DNA of 64,000 nucleotides from Pseudomonadota bacterium. Its GTDB lineage: Bacteria; Pseudomonadota; Alphaproteobacteria; Rhodobacterales; Rhodobacteraceae. Positions 61,171 through 64,000 of this stretch are shown here, piece by piece; position 1 is the first letter of the stretch; the number at the start of each line of letters is the position of its first letter. Location: the NCBI GenBank assembly GCA_038533575.1, contig JBCAYL010000001.1, positions 1,020,226 through 1,084,225 of the forward strand. The letters are read 5' to 3'. Made by a program: the position numbers and the translations under genes. The notes below the pieces were generated by a model. The model was not told the DNA's origin, did not search any database, and saw only the letters and a program-made list of their open reading frames with translations.

Positions 61171-62199
61171 TCAATTGCCCCCGGGCAGCCGCGCGGGGGC
61201 GTTGATCAGGTAGGGGGCCAGCCGCGAGAGCGCCGTGGCCTCCCCGTCCCGCACCGAGCGCAGGATGCTGATCGCCGCGGGGCTCTCCAGCGCGATTTGA
61301 TGGTTGAGCCCGCGCCGCGCCGCCAGCGCGGTGAAATCCACGACGGCCACGGGCAGATCCCCGATATCTGCCGCGCTCGAAATGTTGCCAAGACGCTCGC
61401 GGCGGCCGGTGAGCAGGCCCGACAGGCTCAGCGCCCGGTCGGCCTGCGCCACGAAGATCACGAAGGGCTGCGGCAAGGCCCCGATATCGGCGGCCTGGCG
61501 GCGGAAGAGATCGCTGTCGATATCAGGAGAGACAAGCGTCACCCCGCTGATCCGCCGAAGCACCCTGCCCTCGCCTTCGAGGGCGAGCTGGCGCATGGCT
61601 TCCATCGTCAGCAGGCTGCCCATGGAATGGGCCACGATCAGCACGCGCCGCGACCGCGTGAGATCGCGCAGCGCCGCCACGAGGTCGCCCCGGGCGAAGA
61701 GGACGCTGTCGCGGTCATAGAGATAGCCGCGCACATCCCCCGCGGAGGGCCAGGCGAAAAGCACCGTGGGCTGCTCGATCTCGAAGTCGTGCCGGATCTG
61801 CGCTGCCTGAAACGCGGCCTCGGGCACCGTGTTGTTGAAGCCGTGGACGTAGAGCACCACCTCGCGCGCGCCGCCGAGGGCCGCGTCCATCCCGGCGAAG
61901 CTCCTGTAGGGTGTCACGGCCGTGATCGCGAAGGTCCGCGCCGCGTCGGCCGGGCCACTCGGATAGGCGATCTGCCCGGTCCGGTGCGTGGGCGGCACCG
62001 AAACGTGCGCGCGCGCGTAATTCAGACCGGTGCTCCGATCCGCGCCGAAGAGCGAGGCCGTGCCCGGGCGCGGCACGCGCGTCGTGATCACCTCGATCGG
62101 GTAGATGCTGGCCCCCGGAGCGGGGGGTGCGAAGGGGGGAACGTCCGCAGGGGCGCAGGCCGCAAGCACGACGAGCGCCGCCCACAGCCACCGCCTCAC
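61171..62199 (-). CDS. Alpha/beta-hydrolase-fold lipoprotein (DUF900 type)
   Basis: 342 residues from GTG at 62199, overlapping the aroB stop (GTGA). A lipoprotein signal ends in LAAC with the lipidated Cys at 15. The hydrolase fold shows LYVHGFNNTVPEAA, LFAWPSAG and nucleophile elbow VAHSMGS, the pattern of the DUF900 esterase-like group. Substrate unknown. It is the last gene of an aroK-aroB-hydrolase operon. Confidence 0.85.
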   Translation of the reverse strand: MRRWLWAALVVLAACAPADVPPFAPPAPGASIYPIEVITTRVPRPGTASLFGADRSTGLNYARAHVSVPPTHRTGQIAYPSGPADAARTFAITAVTPYRSFAGMDAALGGAREVVLYVHGFNNTVPEAAFQAAQIRHDFEIEQPTVLFAWPSAGDVRGYLYDRDSVLFARGDLVAALRDLTRSRRVLIVAHSMGSLLTMEAMRQLALEGEGRVLRRISGVTLVSPDIDSDLFRRQAADIGALPQPFVIFVAQADRALSLSGLLTGRRERLGNISSAADIGDLPVAVVDFTALAARRGLNHQIALESPAAISILRSVRDGEATALSRLAPYLINAPARLPGGN

Positions 62200-63299
62200 C
62201 GGGCATCCTCCAGCACGTCGAAGACGGTCTCGCGCGGCACGTCGCCTGTCACGAAGGCCTCTCCGATCCCGCGCATGAGGACAAAACGCAGCGCGCCGTC
62301 GACGACCTTCTTGTCCTGCCCCATGAGCTCGATCAGCGCGTCGGAGGACGGCAGCGCGCCGGGGATGTCGGACAGCCGCGCCTTCATGCCCATGGCCCCC
62401 AGATGGGCGGAAACGCGACCGGGCTCTTCCTGCGACGCGAGGCCGAGCCGGGCGGAAAGCTCCGTGGCGAGCGCGCATCCGATCGCCACCCCCTCGCCGT
62501 GGAGGAGCCGGTCGGAATAGCCTGTGGCGGCCTCGAGCGCATGGCAGAACGTGTGGCCCAGATTGAGCAGCGCGCGGTCGCCCTGTTCTGTCTCGTCGCG
62601 CACGACGATCTCGGCCTTCATTTCCACGGACCGCGTGACCGCGCGCAGCCGGGCGGCGGCGTCCCCGTCGCGCAGCGCCGGGCCATGGGCTTCGAGCCAG
62701 CCGAAGAAGGCTGCGTCGCCGAGGAGGCCGTATTTCATCACCTCCCCGTAGCCCGCGAGGAAATCCCGCTCTGTCAGCGTGTCGAGGAGGCCGGTATCGG
62801 CGAGCACGAGCGCGGGCTGGTGAAACGCACCGATGAGGTTCTTGCCCTGCGGTGCGTTGATCCCGGTCTTGCCACCCACGGAGCTGTCGACCTGCGCCAG
62901 GAGACTCGTGGGGATCTGCACGAAGCGCACGCCGCGCCGGAGGATCGCGGCCGCGAGCCCCACGAGATCCCCGATGACGCCGCCGCCAAAGGCGATGACC
63001 ACGTCCCGGCGTTCGATCTTCTCGGCGAGGAGCCACTCGACAGTGCGCGTCAGGTGGGGCCAGCTCTTCGTGGCCTCGCCCGCCGGCAGCGTCAGCGACG
63101 AGGCAGACAGGCCCTCGGCCTCGAGGGCGGCCACGAGGCGCGCCAGATGATGCGCCGCCACGTTCTCGTCGGTGACAATGGCCACGCGCGGCCGCGACAG
63201 AAGTGGGGCCACGCGTGCGCCCGCCTCGTCCAGAAGACCGGGCCCCAGCACCACGTCATAGGCGCGCGCACCGAGGGCCACGTGGACCGTCTCACGCAT
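62196..63299 (-). CDS. aroB: 3-dehydroquinate synthase
   Basis: 367 residues from ATG at 63299, overlapping aroK by 8 bases (ATGCGTGA). NAD and metal motifs: FGGGVIGDLVG, QIPTSLLAQVDSSVGGKTGIN, and LLNLGHTFCHALE. It makes the ring of the shikimate pathway from DAHP. Confidence 0.96.
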   Translation of the reverse strand: MRETVHVALGARAYDVVLGPGLLDEAGARVAPLLSRPRVAIVTDENVAAHHLARLVAALEAEGLSASSLTLPAGEATKSWPHLTRTVEWLLAEKIERRDVVIAFGGGVIGDLVGLAAAILRRGVRFVQIPTSLLAQVDSSVGGKTGINAPQGKNLIGAFHQPALVLADTGLLDTLTERDFLAGYGEVMKYGLLGDAAFFGWLEAHGPALRDGDAAARLRAVTRSVEMKAEIVVRDETEQGDRALLNLGHTFCHALEAATGYSDRLLHGEGVAIGCALATELSARLGLASQEEPGRVSAHLGAMGMKARLSDIPGALPSSDALIELMGQDKKVVDGALRFVLMRGIGEAFVTGDVPRETVFDVLEDAR

Positions 63300-63846
63300 C
63301 CACCGTCTCCAGCACGTCCGGGCGATCGGCCGAGATCGCGGCGGCCACGTGGCGCGCCATGTCCTGAACCGAGTAGCTGGCATCGGCATCGACGACGAGC
63401 CCGGCGCGCGCGTAATGCGGCTCCCTGAGGGCGATGAGTTCGCGCAGCGTCTTGCGCGGATCGTCCGTCTGCAACAGTGGGCGCGTCTCCTTGTGCCGCA
63501 CCCGCTCCCAGAGGAGCGGCTCCTCGGCGCGAAGCCAGACGGAGAGCCCGGCCGCGGCGATCGTCTCTCGTGTCTCGGGACGCAGGAACGCGCCCCCGCC
63601 CGTCGACAGGATCCCCGGCGGCGACAGCGCCATCAGGCGCGCGATCACTTGCACCTCCTTCTCTCGAAAGAACGCCTCGCCATCACGGGCGAAGACCTCC
63701 GCCACGGTCATGTTGGCGGCTTCCTCCAGCGCTTGGTCGCTGTCGCGAAACGGCACGTCGAGGAGCGCGGCCAGCGCGCGGCCCACCGCTGTCTTGCCCG
63801 CGCCCATCATGCCCACGAGGACGATGGTTTTCTTCAAGCGGCCCAT
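63292..63846 (-). CDS. aroK: Shikimate kinase
   Basis: 184 residues: P-loop LVGMMGAGKTAVGRAL, shikimate-binding FRDSDQALE and GGGAFLRPETR, lid KETRPLLQTDDP. It phosphorylates shikimate. It is the first gene of the operon with aroB; overlapping reading suggests tight co-expression. Confidence 0.96.
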   Translation of the reverse strand: MGRLKKTIVLVGMMGAGKTAVGRALAALLDVPFRDSDQALEEAANMTVAEVFARDGEAFFREKEVQVIARLMALSPPGILSTGGGAFLRPETRETIAAAGLSVWLRAEEPLLWERVRHKETRPLLQTDDPRKTLRELIALREPHYARAGLVVDADASYSVQDMARHVAAAISADRPDVLETVDA

Positions 63847-64000
63847 GGCGCTCCCCGGTCACGGCTCTCACGCATGCCATGGCACGTTTCCGCCAAGGCA
63901 CGCAAAGCTCTTGCTACAAGGGGTTGAATGGCGTCAATATCCCTGAAAGGCCATATATAAACGCAAGCCGAGCGAGTATCTTCGCGACGGACCGCACAAA
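63847..64000 (-). promoter_or_regulatory. Region upstream of aroK
   Basis: 154 bases to the window edge, with an A+T-rich patch (CCATATATAAACGC near 63950). It presumably contains the aroK promoter. No gene is seen. Confidence 0.35.

Noticed and set aside
61177-61200. GCCCCCG/CGGGGGC hairpin after ssb as terminator
   Set aside because: It has no T tract and overlaps the 3' coding end of the convergent lipoprotein gene.

Overview
The window reads as a chromosomal segment of an alphaproteobacterium of the family Rhodobacteraceae (Roseobacter group or close relative). The evidence is the dense G+C-rich coding, the dusB-ntrB-ntrC-ntrY order, ctrA with D51 next to a SciP (DUF1153) gene, the DUF6456/DUF6477 pair, a non-pyrrolysine MttB-type methyltransferase, and the long pyrH-frr-uppS-cdsA-rseP-bamA-ompH-fabZ-lpxA-lpxI-lpxB block. 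I see no rRNA, tRNA, CRISPR array, insertion sequence or prophage. No gene-free stretch exceeds 300 bases; the longest gaps are about 257 (39297-39553), 250 (9343-9592) and 216 bases (55354-55569).

Layout. 1-3742: nitrogen regulation (start of ntrY, ntrC, ntrB, dusB, all leftward). 3911-8033: pgpA, cinA C-terminal type, COQ10/RatA-like gene, hpt, a small membrane protein, an EEP-family hydrolase and lipA. 8209-9889: divergent DUF6456/DUF6477 pair around a 14-bp inverted repeat and a CtrA-like box. 9893-13135: mttB-like gene and guaA. 13222-17293: sulfotransferase, two EamA transporters, a FadL-like porin. 17314-21656: a P-loop protein, metA (acetyl-CoA type), a hydrolase, ppk2 and a TetR regulator. 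21730-24801: polyamine-type ABC importer without a binding protein, and a small membrane protein. 24985-27854: GYD protein, rpsI-rplM, a membrane protein and a zinc-ribbon protein. 27858-30923: MocR regulator facing a DUF1127 gene across two 12-bp direct repeats, thioesterase, enoyl-CoA hydratase. 30975-34637: trmFO, methyltransferase, gluQ, hisI, a U-type scaffold. 34819-39296: an uncatalogued 37-residue membrane protein with a perfect alphaproteobacterial SOS box, then recG-ligA. 39554-42401: ctrA, sciP, mnmA, a GNAT acetyltransferase. 42405-53449: the envelope block. 53532-59851: miaA, an AraC regulator and a peptide-type ABC operon lacking ATPases. 59940-63846: lytic transglycosylase, ssb, a lipoprotein hydrolase, aroB, aroK.

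Points of most interest. (1) A 37-codon gene at 34819-34932 has a GTTC-N7-GTTC box upstream, a single transmembrane helix and its own terminator; this resembles small SOS-induced division inhibitors such as Caulobacter SidA. (2) Both conserved neighbourhoods that normally hold MEP-pathway isoprenoid genes are here without them: no ispDF between dusB and pgpA, no dxr between cdsA and rseP. This suggests relocation, or replacement of the pathway by the mevalonate route. (3) Three regulatory architectures stand out: the inverted repeat plus CtrA-like site between DUF6456 and DUF6477, the helically phased direct repeats between mocR and DUF1127, and a CtrA box between sciP and ctrA.

Many genes overlap by 1, 4 or 8 bases (ATGA, GTGA, TGATG), so translational coupling is common. 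Several start codons were set by ribosome-binding-site spacing or by these overlaps. All functions are inferred from sequence recognition alone.
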